Below, piece after piece: positions 24,741 through 33,215 of a stretch of 34,763 bases of DNA. The position numbers and the translations under genes are program-made. Below the pieces are notes generated by a model. That model ran no database searches. It had not been told where the DNA came from and was given only the letters and a program-made list of their open reading frames with translations. The first letter of the stretch is position 1; every line of letters starts with the position of its first letter. The stretch comes from Desulfurobacterium pacificum (GTDB taxonomy: Bacteria > Aquificota > Aquificia > Desulfurobacteriales > Desulfurobacteriaceae): positions 66,906 to 101,668 of the forward strand of contig NZ_FXUB01000005.1 of NCBI RefSeq assembly GCF_900182835.1. Reading direction: 5' to 3'.

Positions 24741-25946
24741 TCACAATCCACTTCTATTACAAAACAGTAGAACATTCACCTTTTCACCAGTTTCTACGGT
24801 GCCTCTATCTTCGCCAATTACCGCTAATCCATCACACGTAGCAATAGTATAGAAATTTGCTGTTTGTTGACTTCCTGCATTGTAAACCTTATTTCCCTTT
24901 ACGTTCACTCTTACAAAATCCACCCTTCCTTTCTTCCCTCTAATCCCCTCTCCTGCCTCAAACTCGTAGTAAACGTTCTCGCACTGCCTTTCACCTGCCA
25001 TCTTCCTAACAGCAGGGAGCAGAAATTCAACAGCGTTCACCAGCGTAGCCGAAGGATAACCCGGCAAACCGAAGAAAACCTTTTTCCCTTTAACTGCAAA
25101 AACAAGCGGTCTTCCAGGTCTGATATTGGTAGAAGTAAACTTTACATCAAAACCCAAAAGCTCAACAGCTTTCTTCACAAAATCGTACTTACCCTTAGAA
25201 ACTCCACCCGTCGTAACCAAAACGTCAACGTGGTCAAACGCCTCTTCTAACTTTTTAACTGTTAAATCTAAATCATCCTCCAAGTTTCCTAAGTTAATCG
25301 GAACAGCTCCTGCTTCACTTAAAAGCCCCTGCAACACGTAATAGTTAACGTTTCTCACACAGCCTGTTCTATGAGGCTCATAAGCTTCTAAAACCTCATT
25401 CCCTGTAGTAGCTATCCCAACAACAGGCTTCCTGAAAACTTTTACTTTGTAAACTCCAACACCTGCAAGCAAGCCAACTTTTCTATAATCAAGCCACTCT
25501 CCTAAAGTTAATACAACCTCTCCCTTCTTAATTTCACTACCTACAAAGTTTACAAGTTCCCCCTTCTTAACGGGAAAATCCACCACCACCACCTCATTCC
25601 CTTCCACACTAACATCTTCAACCCTCACAACTGCATCAACACCATCAGGAACAGCCCCACCTGTCATAACAAAAACAGCCTCTCCCTCTTTAACCTCAAA
25701 CTTCCCAATATCTCCAGCCTGAACCTCTCCAACAATCTTCAACTTAGCAGGCAACTCCTTCAACGAAGAAACTTTAAAACCGTAACCGTCAACGGCTGAT
25801 TTATTTACATCGGGAACGTTAACAGGAGAAACAACATCTTCGGCAAGAACTCTACCGTAAGCGTTGTCTAACTTCACGTATTCCCAACCGCAGCTATAAA
25901 CGTTATTCAAAACGATATCTAAAGCCTCCTCCCTCTTTACCTTCAT
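24741..25946 (-). CDS. moeA: Molybdopterin molybdenumtransferase (401 aa)
   Basis: MoeA inserts molybdate into adenylylated molybdopterin to form Mo cofactor. The protein shows the N-terminal PDVNKSAVDGYGF (45-57, D53), domain II with VMTGGAVPDGVDAVVRVED (93-111), the MogA-like domain III with TTGNEV (180-185), TTGGVSKGKYDF (245-256) and GLPGYPSA (293-300), and a C-terminal beta domain (about 325-395). Length matches the family. A related but distinct MoeA-like gene sits 10 bases upstream, so the two may serve different metals (Mo and W) or different steps. It belongs to the operon behind the Moco-type riboswitch. Confidence 0.94.
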   Translation of the reverse strand: MKVKREEALDIVLNNVYSCGWEYVKLDNAYGRVLAEDVVSPVNVPDVNKSAVDGYGFKVSSLKELPAKLKIVGEVQAGDIGKFEVKEGEAVFVMTGGAVPDGVDAVVRVEDVSVEGNEVVVVDFPVKKGELVNFVGSEIKKGEVVLTLGEWLDYRKVGLLAGVGVYKVKVFRKPVVGIATTGNEVLEAYEPHRTGCVRNVNYYVLQGLLSEAGAVPINLGNLEDDLDLTVKKLEEAFDHVDVLVTTGGVSKGKYDFVKKAVELLGFDVKFTSTNIRPGRPLVFAVKGKKVFFGLPGYPSATLVNAVEFLLPAVRKMAGERQCENVYYEFEAGEGIRGKKGRVDFVRVNVKGNKVYNAGSQQTANFYTIATCDGLAVIGEDRGTVETGEKVNVLLFCNRSGL

Positions 25947-25956
25947 CTAACACCTC

Positions 25957-26979
25957 TCAAGCTTTTCCAAACGGGCAGATAGGAAATACACAAACAGAAC
26001 AGTTATGGCACAATCCACCGTGAGATTTCATTGCAACCTCTTCCCTGCTTATCACGTCCCCCACCAAAAGTCTTGGAAGCCATATATCAAAAGAGGTAGC
26101 CCTGTAAAAAAGTGCAGCAGCTGGAACAGCAACAACAGGTTTCCCGTTTATCCATCCCATAGTAAGCATATTCCCCGGCTGGATAGGATTTCCTCTTATA
26201 AAATTCTCCGCCCCAGCACTCCTTATAGCCCTGTAAGTTACGTCGTCCGGGTCAACAGACGTTCCACCAGTCAAAACAACAATATCGTACTTTTCGATAA
26301 ATTCCCTGATAGCGTTCCTTATCTTTTCTTCATCATCAGGAAGGATAACCTTCTCTTCAACGCTACAACGGAAAAACTCCAGTTTCGGCTTTAAACGGTC
26401 AAAAAACCTATCCTCAATCCTACCGTAAAAAACCTCGTTTCCCGTAATTATTATTCCCGCCTTTTTTTCTTCAAACGGTACCACCCTTACAATCCCATCA
26501 CCAGCTATTTTTACTGCTTCTTCCACTTGAGATTTAGGCGCCACCAAAGAAATAATCCTTACTGAAGCCACTTTAGTTCCCGGCTTCACCCACATGTCGC
26601 TATGAATGGTAGGACAAGAAGGCTCTCCAATAAGGTTGAACTTCACAAGTTTTTCCACATCAACCTTAACCACGCCGAAAACCGAAGAGTAGATGTTTAT
26701 CTTCCCTTCAGAAGGAGATTCATCTCTATACGTATTTTCTCCCATAATGGCATCGGCAAGCATAACGGCAGCTTCGTTTTCGTGAATTTCATCTTCAGAA
26801 AGCTCCAAAACGTAAATGTACTCCTTTCCCAATCTTCTAAGCTTTTCTACGTCTTCAGGTCTTATAATGTGTCCCTTTTTAAACGCTCTCCCCTTAAACC
26901 CTCTATCAAGATCAACTTCCGTAATGTCGTGAACCAAAACCATTCCTACAGCATCTTCCACCTTAACTTTCTTTTTCAT
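25957..26979 (-). CDS. MoeA-like molybdopterin-binding protein with C-terminal Cys cluster (340 aa)
   Basis: Residues about 1-165 resemble the MoeA/MoaB-associated N-terminal region without the SAVDGY motif. Residues 172-310 form a MogA/MoeA-type molybdopterin-binding domain, with TGNEV (179-183), [13 protein letters not shown] (236-248) and GNPIQPGNM (263-271). The protein ends with C324-x2-C327-x2-C330-x4-C335 in [16 protein letters not shown], a compact four-Cys motif fit to hold zinc or an iron-sulfur cluster. Its ATG overlaps the end of modC by 17 bases and has TAGGAGG upstream. A role in metal insertion or cofactor handling is likely; the exact step is not known to me. Confidence 0.8.
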   Translation of the reverse strand: MKKKVKVEDAVGMVLVHDITEVDLDRGFKGRAFKKGHIIRPEDVEKLRRLGKEYIYVLELSEDEIHENEAAVMLADAIMGENTYRDESPSEGKINIYSSVFGVVKVDVEKLVKFNLIGEPSCPTIHSDMWVKPGTKVASVRIISLVAPKSQVEEAVKIAGDGIVRVVPFEEKKAGIIITGNEVFYGRIEDRFFDRLKPKLEFFRCSVEEKVILPDDEEKIRNAIREFIEKYDIVVLTGGTSVDPDDVTYRAIRSAGAENFIRGNPIQPGNMLTMGWINGKPVVAVPAAALFYRATSFDIWLPRLLVGDVISREEVAMKSHGGLCHNCSVCVFPICPFGKA

Positions 26980-28030
26980 AACACCTCCTAAAAACAGAAA
27001 TACAGGAAGGAGAAAGATAAAAGTCTGCTTCCCTTCCTTTCTCTATGATGTAGTTCGGAGAGAGAGAAAACGGAAGGTGCAAAACTACGTCACCGCCTAA
27101 ATCTAAAATTACCACGCTCTTATCCTTCTCTCTGAAAATATCCTTAACTACTGCAGAAATCTTTACAGAATCCTCTAAAGGATTGAGCGCGACGGCAAAC
27201 GGTAAAATAGAGACAAACACGTTTTCACCTTCTTTTAAATCTTCAGGAAAGTTTTTGGCTCTCAAAATTTGCTTTCTTCTATCTCCCAATCTGACTTCCA
27301 CGTAACCATCCATTACAAAAACAACTTTTCCAGATAAAAAGCTTTGATGTCCAAGCAGTTTTGCCACCTTTCCATCTATCGGGTTGAAAAACACTTCCAC
27401 TGGAACTCCTGTTTGCTTTACCTCTCCTTTCTCCATAATTACAACGTAATCGGTAAGCTCAAACACTTCATCAAAATCGTGAGTTACTAAAACCATAGGT
27501 ATGGAAAACTCACCTACAACTTCCCTAAGCCTTTTATACAACTCCAACTTCAGACTCTTATGGAGGGCAGAAAAAGGCTCATCCAAAAGCAAAACTTTAG
27601 GCTCAAAAGCTAAAGCCCTCGCAAGGGCGACTCTCTGTTTCTGTCCCCCCGAAATTTCCCTTGGAAAACGATTTCTTATATCCTGTATTTCAAGCATTTT
27701 TAAAACTTCTTCCACCCGTTTTTCATCTCTACAGCCGTAGGAAACGTTTTCCCAAACCGTCATATGCGGAAACAGAGCATAATCCTGGAACAGATAACCT
27801 ACCCTCCTTTTCTGTGGAGGCAGAAAAAACCTTTTACTTGAATCAAAAAACACTCTATCAACAACCTTTATCCTTCCTTCATCAGGTTTCAGCAAACCTG
27901 CTATCGCTTGAAGCGTAAGACTCTTTCCCGAACCAGAAGGAGCGAAAAGAGCAACAGACTTAGCTTCAGAGATGAACTGGACGTCCAAAGAAAACCCTTC
28001 AAGTTCCTTCTTTACAGAAACCTCTAACAC
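26963..28030 (-). CDS. modC: Molybdate ABC transporter ATPase (355 aa)
   Basis: ABC ATPase motifs are complete: Walker A APSGSGKS (30-37), Q-loop FQD (81-83), signature SGGQ (127-130), Walker B VLLLDEP (146-152) and H-loop H184. A C-terminal extension (about 225-355) has the TOBE/mop-like beta folds that bind molybdate and sense oxyanion in ModC. It powers ModB. The gene overlaps modD by 7 bases and the MoeA-like gene by 17 bases. Tungstate or sulfate transport are alternatives, but the neighbouring molybdenum genes and leader favour molybdate. Confidence 0.93.
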   Translation of the reverse strand: MLEVSVKKELEGFSLDVQFISEAKSVALFAPSGSGKSLTLQAIAGLLKPDEGRIKVVDRVFFDSSKRFFLPPQKRRVGYLFQDYALFPHMTVWENVSYGCRDEKRVEEVLKMLEIQDIRNRFPREISGGQKQRVALARALAFEPKVLLLDEPFSALHKSLKLELYKRLREVVGEFSIPMVLVTHDFDEVFELTDYVVIMEKGEVKQTGVPVEVFFNPIDGKVAKLLGHQSFLSGKVVFVMDGYVEVRLGDRRKQILRAKNFPEDLKEGENVFVSILPFAVALNPLEDSVKISAVVKDIFREKDKSVVILDLGGDVVLHLPFSLSPNYIIEKGREADFYLSPSCISVFRRCYEKES

Positions 28031-28869
28031 CTTTCCATCCTCACCTTAACGTCGGCAGGTTTTCCAAAGTAAGCACACGTTAAAACAATTATGTCAACAC
28101 CGGTAGCAGCGTAACTTTTTATGTTGGTTTCGTTTATACCACCAGCAGCGGCAACTTTAGCGTTCGGAAACTTTTGATTCCTAAAATCCACTACCTTAAC
28201 AACGTCCTCAACAGAAAACTTATCCAACTGAACCACTTCAACTCCAGCACTCAAAGCCGAGAAAGCCTCTTCAAAGGAGTTAACCTCAACAACTATCTTC
28301 TTTTCAGGAACGCGCTTCTTCAATTCCGGTATCATCTCCAACAACTTATCTAAACCACCAAGGAACTTCGTATGGTTCTCAAAAACGAGAACGCTTTCAG
28401 AAAGTCCCAGCCTATGGGGTAGAGCACCTCCAGCAAGTATCGCCTTTATGCACAATTTCTTGGCAAAGGGAAACGTCTTCCTCGTAGTAACAACTTCAAC
28501 GTTCTCGTTAACTTCCTTTGCAAGGCTAACCAACTTCTTCGTTCTCGTAGCAATCCCCGAAGCGTACTCAAGAACGTTCTGAGCAACCTTCCAGGTTAGG
28601 TGCAACCCTTCAGCCAAACCTTCAACTTCCAAAAACACTTCACCAGCACTCACTTCACTGCCACTTGGAAGGCATTTTCTAATCTCCAATCCCGCTTTTT
28701 TAAACAACCTACAACACTCTTCCGTCCCGCACACAACGATATCGTGTCTGGCAGAAAACTCCATTCTTCCCCTTTCCTTTCCTATCCCAAGCAGATAGGT
28801 AGTCAGGTCAAAGTAAGGAACGTCTTCCCTCAAAAGGGCATCTATCTCTTCTTCAGAAAACACTACCAT
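28024..28869 (-). CDS. modD: ModD, nicotinate phosphoribosyltransferase-like protein (281 aa)
   Basis: The protein is related to NadC quinolinate phosphoribosyltransferase, with an N-terminal sandwich domain and an alpha/beta barrel. Visible motifs are [16 protein letters not shown] (about 149-164), [15 protein letters not shown] (about 172-186), VEVNSFEEA and [22 protein letters not shown] at the end. In ModD proteins these sit in molybdate operons, and their substrate is not firmly established. Here it lies between modB and modC with 7-base overlaps on both sides, which supports ModD rather than a housekeeping NadC. A NAD-related role remains possible. Confidence 0.88.
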   Translation of the reverse strand: MVVFSEEEIDALLREDVPYFDLTTYLLGIGKERGRMEFSARHDIVVCGTEECCRLFKKAGLEIRKCLPSGSEVSAGEVFLEVEGLAEGLHLTWKVAQNVLEYASGIATRTKKLVSLAKEVNENVEVVTTRKTFPFAKKLCIKAILAGGALPHRLGLSESVLVFENHTKFLGGLDKLLEMIPELKKRVPEKKIVVEVNSFEEAFSALSAGVEVVQLDKFSVEDVVKVVDFRNQKFPNAKVAAAGGINETNIKSYAATGVDIIVLTCAYFGKPADVKVRMERC

Positions 28870-29543
28870 CTCTCACCCCTGTTAGTTAATCGGTTTATCA
28901 GGTAAAGAATAGTTAAAGAAATCACTGCTGTAACTGCAGATAAAAGGTTGGCTTTTTCAAAATCCCCGCCCGACACCGCGCTGTAAATCTCTATCGGTAT
29001 CGTATTCGTTTGAAAAGGTATATTGCCTGCAAGCATAAGAGTAGCACCGAATTCACCCATCGCCCTTGCAAAAGAGAGGACAACTGCCGCGATTATTCCC
29101 CTTTTAGCAAGAGGCAAAATAACCCTAAAGAACGTCTTCAGCTCACCTTTACCCAAAGTGTAAGAAACGTATATAAGGTTTTTATCAACCGATTCTATTG
29201 CAGCTCTTGCTCCTTTAACGAAAATCGGGAAAGCAGCAACGGAAGAAGCGACAACAGCAGCATACCAGGTAAACACTATCCCAGTTTTGAAGAGCTTATA
29301 AATCAAAGAGCCGATAACGCCGTTTTTACCCAAAAGCAAAAGCAGAAGGTAACCGGTAACGGTAGGAGGAAAAACTAAAGGTAGAGTTATCAAAGCATCT
29401 AACAGGTTCTTAAATGGAAACTTCTTCAACGCTAAGAAGTAAGCAACGGGGAGTCCAAACAGCATAACTAAAAGCGCAGAAATGGTTGAAACCTTTAAAG
29501 AGAGTTTTATAGAAAAGAGGGCTTCTGGGTCAAGAGAAATCAT
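28863..29543 (-). CDS. modB: Molybdate ABC transporter permease (226 aa)
   Basis: About five hydrophobic spans and the inner-membrane permease EAA-type loop (about 165-185, ending [16 protein letters not shown]) identify a ModB/CysT-family permease. It starts four bases inside the modA stop and ends seven bases inside modD, so the transporter genes are translationally linked. It is the channel for molybdate delivered by ModA. Confidence 0.95.
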   Translation of the reverse strand: MISLDPEALFSIKLSLKVSTISALLVMLFGLPVAYFLALKKFPFKNLLDALITLPLVFPPTVTGYLLLLLLGKNGVIGSLIYKLFKTGIVFTWYAAVVASSVAAFPIFVKGARAAIESVDKNLIYVSYTLGKGELKTFFRVILPLAKRGIIAAVVLSFARAMGEFGATLMLAGNIPFQTNTIPIEIYSAVSGGDFEKANLLSAVTAVISLTILYLINRLTNRGERW

Positions 29544-30280
29544 TTTAGACCCTCTGTTACTTTCTTAAAGCCGAACTTTTTGAAATCTTCCGCATCTGCA
29601 TTAAGAATAAAGTTTTCAAACTTCTCAGCGCCTGAAGCGTTCCTTGCCCCTCTAACAATACCTATCCAAAAAGTAATAGGTCTGTGAAGATTGTCAGGAA
29701 AGACCTTCAGTAGCTTTAACCTATCCTTAAACCTCACGTAGTCAGAGTAATAAATAATTCCAGCATCAGTATTCCCAGTCATAACCCATACACTTATCTG
29801 TCTCACAGTAGGCGCATAGACAAATCTACTTTTTAACTTTTCATAAATCCCTAAATTTTTAAGCGTTTCTATCGCATACTTACCGACAGGTGCCAACCTA
29901 TTGCCTATTGCAATTTTCTTAGCCTCCATAATTGAACCAATGTGCGAGTTTAACGGAACAACCAAAACTAAGTCTGTAGAAGCGAAAGGTTTAGCAGAAT
30001 CAGGAACAATAAATCCCTTCTTTAACAGGTAATCCATCCAGTATTTAGAAGCAGAAATATAAATATCAGCAGGCGCTCCCGCTTCTATCTGCGTAGCCAA
30101 CTTACCCGAAGAAGAAAAGTTACAAACTACCTTATCAGAATTATGAGAAGCGTTAAACTGCTTAACCTCGTAATTAATCAAATCTTTCGTTCCCATAGCA
30201 GCACTAAGTCTGATAACGTCGGCTAAAGAAGAAGGTAAAAAGAAAAATTGAAAAAACAAAAGAAACAGCAAAATCCTCAT
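29540..30280 (-). CDS. modA: Molybdate-binding periplasmic protein (246 aa)
   Basis: A very hydrophobic signal peptide (1-20) ends in SSLA before DV, a normal signal peptidase I site. The mature part has ModA features: a [12 protein letters not shown]-terminal strand, [25 protein letters not shown] (about 63-87) with oxyanion-binding serines, and [17 protein letters not shown] later. It captures molybdate (or tungstate) in the periplasm for ModB/ModC. It is the first gene of the operon, behind a leader with a Moco-type riboswitch; its ribosome site (GAGGAGG) can be sequestered by that leader. Confidence 0.95.
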   Translation of the reverse strand: MRILLFLLFFQFFFLPSSLADVIRLSAAMGTKDLINYEVKQFNASHNSDKVVCNFSSSGKLATQIEAGAPADIYISASKYWMDYLLKKGFIVPDSAKPFASTDLVLVVPLNSHIGSIMEAKKIAIGNRLAPVGKYAIETLKNLGIYEKLKSRFVYAPTVRQISVWVMTGNTDAGIIYYSDYVRFKDRLKLLKVFPDNLHRPITFWIGIVRGARNASGAEKFENFILNADAEDFKKFGFKKVTEGLK

Positions 30281-30286
30281 TGCACA

Positions 30287-30354
30287 CCTCCTCTAAAATA
30301 CTTAAGGGGCCAGCCCCGGATTGGAACTGGCCCCTCAAAGTAAAATAGAAGAGG
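30287..30354 (-). promoter_or_regulatory. Expression platform of the Moco-type leader
   Basis: In the transcript, CCUCUUCUA (30346-30354) can pair with the ribosome-site region UAGAGGAGG (30287-30295) over nine pairs, one of them G-U, with the perfect GGGGCCAG/CUGGCCCC stem (30306-30334) inside. The 13-base loop of that stem contains a 12-base perfect complement of aptamer bases 30369-30380. The closed hairpin and the aptamer-loop pairing cannot coexist, giving an on/off switch on modA translation (and perhaps termination). Confidence 0.65.
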
Positions 30355-30360
30355 CTTTCA

Positions 30361-30463
30361 GGGTTCCTTTCCAATCCGGGAGGCATGCCCGTTTCCAGGC
30401 ATACCCTATCGGTCTGACCCCATAGAGCAATCGCCCCTTAGGAAGTCAGACTCGGAACCCCTC
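30361..30463 (-). ncRNA. Molybdenum cofactor (Moco) riboswitch aptamer, modA leader
   Basis: Reading the minus strand, the leader folds as follows. P1 pairs GGGUUCC (30454-30460) with GGAACCC (30361-30367). P2 pairs GUCUGAC with GUCAGAC (30445-30451 with 30412-30418). A further hairpin AUGCC...GGCAU at 30385-30402 is capped by a GAAA GNRA tetraloop. A small stem inside P2 may be P3. Flanking CCGAG and a tetraloop match what I recall of the Moco RNA motif, which regulates molybdate uptake and cofactor genes; the downstream modABDC-moeA operon fits. Assignment is from shape and context, not a covariance search. Presence of P3 would favour molybdenum over tungsten cofactor. Confidence 0.8.
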
Positions 30464-30471
30464 AGTCAGGC

Positions 30472-30993
30472 TTATTTTATCAAACCTTGACTCTTTATCA
30501 AAAGAAAAATCAAAACAGCAGAAGCAATAAGAATCAATAAAACAGAGGAAATTGACTTCTTATAACTACTAATAGCAGTAATTACCTCTTCTTTCATCGC
30601 ACCTTGAGGTGCTCTTTTAGTTATTTCCTTTGCAATCTCAGTAAAACCTGAAACGGAATCGTCAATAATTGCAAACTTATCACCTTCTCCAGTTATAAAT
30701 AAGAAATACTTCCTACCCTGGGAAACTGAAATCTCTCTTATTTCATTCCATTTAAAGAACTTTTTACCAGTAATTCCAACTATTTCCAAACCATCGTCAG
30801 AAACAACAATCTTTTTCCTAAGCAAAAAGAAAAAGTAAGCCAAAATCGGAAGAATTAAAACGACTAAAATAATGGATTTTCCAGAAAATCCCCCCGTCCT
30901 CTCAACCAACAAAAAGAAAAACCACATATAAGCAAACACAAGCAAAGCGTAACTAAAAAGCGTCAGCTTATCCGTCCTATAAACCTTCTTCAT
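30472..30993 (-). CDS. PH-domain-like membrane protein (173 aa)
   Basis: No named family is recognised with certainty. Two N-terminal spans (about 11-31 and 40-58) precede a small beta-rich domain (about 60-120) with VSDDGLEIVGITGKKFFKWNEIREI. This is the pattern of bacterial PH (bPH/YcxB-like) membrane proteins. A basic linker leads to a third span near the C-terminus (about 148-166). The ATG overlaps the aminotransferase stop (TAATG), so it is co-transcribed with that gene. Its last codons hold the promoter of the molybdenum operon. Role unknown. Confidence 0.65.
   Translation of the reverse strand: MKKVYRTDKLTLFSYALLVFAYMWFFFLLVERTGGFSGKSIILVVLILPILAYFFFLLRKKIVVSDDGLEIVGITGKKFFKWNEIREISVSQGRKYFLFITGEGDKFAIIDDSVSGFTEIAKEITKRAPQGAMKEEVITAISSYKKSISSVLLILIASAVLIFLLIKSQGLIK
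30474..30501 (-). promoter_or_regulatory. Promoter of the mod-moe operon
   Basis: On the minus strand TTGATA (30496-30501), a 16-base spacer and TAAAAT (30474-30479) lie within the last codons of the upstream PH-like gene. Transcription would begin near 30466, just before the aptamer, so the riboswitch is at the 5' end of the operon. Confidence 0.6.
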
Positions 30994-32183
30994 TAACCTT
31001 CTCCCAACAACTCTTCTGCAGCTCTTTTAAATCTATTCAACCCTTCAATTATATTATTCATAGACGTAGCGTAAGAAAGCCTTAAATACCCTGGCATACC
31101 AAAAGCGCTACCAGGAACAACCGCAATTTTAGCTTTTTCAAGCAGGTAGTCGGCAAGCGCAAAATCGTCCTTCAAACCACCCTTTTCTATCAACTCCTTC
31201 ACGTTAGGAAAAGCGTAAAACGCCCCTTTAGGCATCAAACACTTAACTCCAGGAATCTCATTAAGCCTCTCAACCATGTAGCGCCTTCTCTCGTCAAAAG
31301 CTTTAAGCCAATCCTTCAAAAAGTCAGTAGGTGACGTAAGCGCAGCAATAGCTGCTTTCTGCGTAACAGAGTTAACGTTAGAAATAGACTGAGAATTAAT
31401 CTTTATCATCGCATCAATTATCTCTCTAGGACCAGCAGCGTAACCTACCCGCCAGCCTGTCATAGAAAACGCCTTAGAAAGCGCATTAATAGTTATCGTA
31501 ACGCTCTTAATCTCCTCAGATATAGAAGCTATACTCGTATGCTCAAAACCATCGTAAGTAAGTTTCTCGTAACACTCATCAGAAGCTATTAAAATTCCTC
31601 TTTTAGCGCAGAACTCCCCTATCCTCTTAAGTTCATTTCTATCAATAACGGCACCTGTAGGATTGTTGGGAGTACAAAGTATCAACAACTTAGTTCTATC
31701 ATTTACAACAGGTTCAATATCTTCAAGTCTCAAAGAAAATCCATTCTCTTCCTTCGTCTCAACAAATACAGGTTTTCCACCTGCAAACTTTACCTGCTCA
31801 GGATAGGTAACCCAGTAAGGTGCAGGAATAATAACCTCATCGCCTTCCTCAATTACAGAAAGCATCAAATTAAACAAAGCCAACTTGGCTCCATCCGTTA
31901 TCACAACTTCCTGCGGTGAATACTCTATCCCGTTCTCCCTTTTTAGCTTTTCAGCAACAGCCTCCCTCAACTCAAGGATACCCGCAGGTGCTGTATATTT
32001 GGTAAAACCGGATTTAATCGCTTCTATAGCAGCTTCTTTAACGTGTTCAGGAGTATCAAAGTCAGGCTCTCCAGCACCGAACCCTATAACGTCAATCCCC
32101 TTAGCTCTCATCTCTTTAGCTTTAGAAGTAATTGCCATAGTAGGAGAAGGAGACATACCCAAAACCCTTTTAGCAAGCCTCAT
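30993..32183 (-). CDS. aspC: Aspartate aminotransferase, class I (396 aa)
   Basis: This is a fold-type I PLP aminotransferase of the Ib subgroup, exchanging amino groups between aspartate and 2-oxoglutarate. Motifs: GAGEPDFDTP (36-45), NNPTG (173-177), SDECYE (201-206, cofactor Asp) and SKAFSMTGWR (236-245), where K237 is the PLP lysine. A C-terminal LRLSYAT segment carries the carboxylate Arg. The frame is open further upstream, but ATG at 32183 is the best start because it gives the family-typical MRLAKRV N-terminus; an earlier in-frame ATG would add 10 residues. Specificity for aspartate or prephenate cannot be fixed. Its start region overlaps a divergent promoter for the DksA-like gene. 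Confidence 0.92.
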   Translation of the reverse strand: MRLAKRVLGMSPSPTMAITSKAKEMRAKGIDVIGFGAGEPDFDTPEHVKEAAIEAIKSGFTKYTAPAGILELREAVAEKLKRENGIEYSPQEVVITDGAKLALFNLMLSVIEEGDEVIIPAPYWVTYPEQVKFAGGKPVFVETKEENGFSLRLEDIEPVVNDRTKLLILCTPNNPTGAVIDRNELKRIGEFCAKRGILIASDECYEKLTYDGFEHTSIASISEEIKSVTITINALSKAFSMTGWRVGYAAGPREIIDAMIKINSQSISNVNSVTQKAAIAALTSPTDFLKDWLKAFDERRRYMVERLNEIPGVKCLMPKGAFYAFPNVKELIEKGGLKDDFALADYLLEKAKIAVVPGSAFGMPGYLRLSYATSMNNIIEGLNRFKRAAEELLGEG

Positions 32184-32206
32184 AGCAGCCCCCGAAAAAG
32201 TTGTCG

Positions 32207-32235
32207 TTGACATTTTACACGTTTGCTGATACTTT
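32207..32235 (+). promoter_or_regulatory. Promoter of the DksA/TraR gene
   Basis: Consensus TTGACA (32207-32212), a 17-base spacer and TACTTT (32230-32235) lie just upstream of AGGAGG and the ATG at 32267. The element overlaps the extended upstream frame of the aspartate aminotransferase gene, supporting the shorter start for that gene. Confidence 0.6.
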
Positions 32236-32266
32236 TCCCACAACAAAAGGTTCAGGAGGTCTCCTC

Positions 32267-32653
32267 ATGAAAGGGAACAAATGCCTCACACCGGAACAGC
32301 TAAAAGAACTCAAAGAAATCTTGGAACAGAAAAAAAGGGAAGTTCTTGAAGATATAAAAAGAGGATTGGAAGACCAGCTTCACTCCGAAAGAGAAGTCGG
32401 CGATATCGTTGACATGTCAACAGACGAAATCCTCAGAACGTTTGAAATGAGAATAAGAGACAGAGAAGCAAAGTACCTCAAAAAAATAGAAAAAGCCCTC
32501 CAAAAAATAGAGGAAGGAACTTATGGAATATGTGAAAACTGCGGTGCTTGCATTCAGTATGAAAGGCTCAAGCTAAGACCTGTAGCTGAATTATGCATTA
32601 AATGTAAGTTGGAACAAGAACAAGTAGAAAGGAAATTTGGAGAGGAAGAATAA
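32267..32653 (+). CDS. DksA/TraR C4-zinc-finger family protein (128 aa)
   Basis: Residues about 15-75 form a charged coiled coil, including LHSEREVGDIVDMSTDEI, and the C-terminus holds a four-Cys zinc finger: CENC and CIKC, 18 residues apart between the pairs. These are the marks of DksA/TraR proteins that reach into the RNA polymerase secondary channel and modulate initiation, often with ppGpp. The Asp residues at the coiled-coil tip region (DIVDMSTDE) resemble those important in DksA. The start is ATG at 32267, set by AGGAGG; a longer open frame upstream contains the promoter. It stands alone, convergent with speD. Confidence 0.88.
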   Translation: MKGNKCLTPEQLKELKEILEQKKREVLEDIKRGLEDQLHSEREVGDIVDMSTDEILRTFEMRIRDREAKYLKKIEKALQKIEEGTYGICENCGACIQYERLKLRPVAELCIKCKLEQEQVERKFGEEE

Positions 32654-32662
32654 CCATTTAAA

Positions 32663-32681
32663 GGGGGAGAAGCTCTCCCCC
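32663..32681. terminator. Hairpin terminator between dksA-like gene and speD
   Basis: A 7-8 bp GGGGGAGA/TCTCCCCC stem with a very short loop lies in the 38-base convergent gap. On the minus strand it is followed by TTTAAAT, a fair tract; on the plus strand there is none. It resembles the lysA/glnA hairpin in design. Confidence 0.7.
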
Positions 32682-32691
32682 ATACACCATG

Positions 32692-33081
32692 TCAGCCAAC
32701 GCTTGCGCAAAACGTAACCTCTTCCTCCTCGTTAACAACGCCTCTAAAGTGAACTTCCTTCTCAACTCTCTCTGGAGAAAGCTTTTCAACGATGTAATCA
32801 AAAGCCTTAAAAGCGTTCTCATGGTCGCCACACGTATAAACGTCAATGGCAACGTAACCGTGCTCAGGCCAGGTATGAAAAGAAAGGTGAGATTCAGATA
32901 TTACAACAACCCCCGTTGCGCCATAAGGCTCAAACTGGTGGTAATAGTGAGAAAGTTTATTTAGACGGGCATATTCAACAGCCCCCTCAAAGATTTCTGC
33001 CATTCTATCGGCAGACTTCAAAATTTCAGGGTCGCAGCCGTAGAGGTCAGCTACGATGTGGACGCCGAGGGTCTTTGCCAT
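32692..33081 (-). CDS. speD: S-adenosylmethionine decarboxylase proenzyme (129 aa)
   Basis: This is class 1b, the small bacterial SpeD that cleaves itself between E63 and S64 to form its pyruvoyl group. The site is ISESHLSFHTWPEHGY (61-76), with H69 and C84 as the expected catalytic residues. It makes decarboxylated S-adenosylmethionine, the aminopropyl donor for spermidine and the long polyamines of thermophiles. GGAGGAAG precedes the ATG. It has a clear promoter, 65 bases upstream, and a terminator at its end. No speE is in the window. Confidence 0.96.
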   Translation of the reverse strand: MAKTLGVHIVADLYGCDPEILKSADRMAEIFEGAVEYARLNKLSHYYHQFEPYGATGVVVISESHLSFHTWPEHGYVAIDVYTCGDHENAFKAFDYIVEKLSPERVEKEVHFRGVVNEEEEVTFCASVG

Positions 33082-33152
33082 TTCTCTTCCTCCTTTATAC
33101 GAAGTTAAATAACACTCAAGGCTAAATACCTCCTCTCAAAAAGCAAGGCTTA

Positions 33153-33180
33153 ATTATATGCATTTTATTTTCCCAATCAA
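33153..33180 (-). promoter_or_regulatory. Sigma-70 type promoter of speD
   Basis: On the minus strand TTGATT (33175-33180), a 16-base spacer and a perfect TATAAT (33153-33158). Transcription near 33146 leaves a leader of about 65 bases. No terminator separates the flavodiiron gene upstream, so readthrough is also possible. Confidence 0.65.
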
Positions 33181-33215
33181 TTCTACTAAATGTCTCGGCA
33201 TCCACAAATTGCAAA

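Noticed and set aside
32184-32246. Longer N-terminus for the aspartate aminotransferase
   Set aside because: The extra residues are not typical of the family and overlap the promoter of the divergent DksA-like gene.
32256-32266. GAGG-TCT-CCTC mini hairpin over the DksA-like gene's ribosome site
   Set aside because: A four-pair stem with a three-base loop is too weak to matter at high temperature.
33117-33130. CAAGGCTAAATAC resembles a conserved 23S rRNA segment
   Set aside because: A 13-base match is expected by chance in a window this size; no further rRNA similarity around it.
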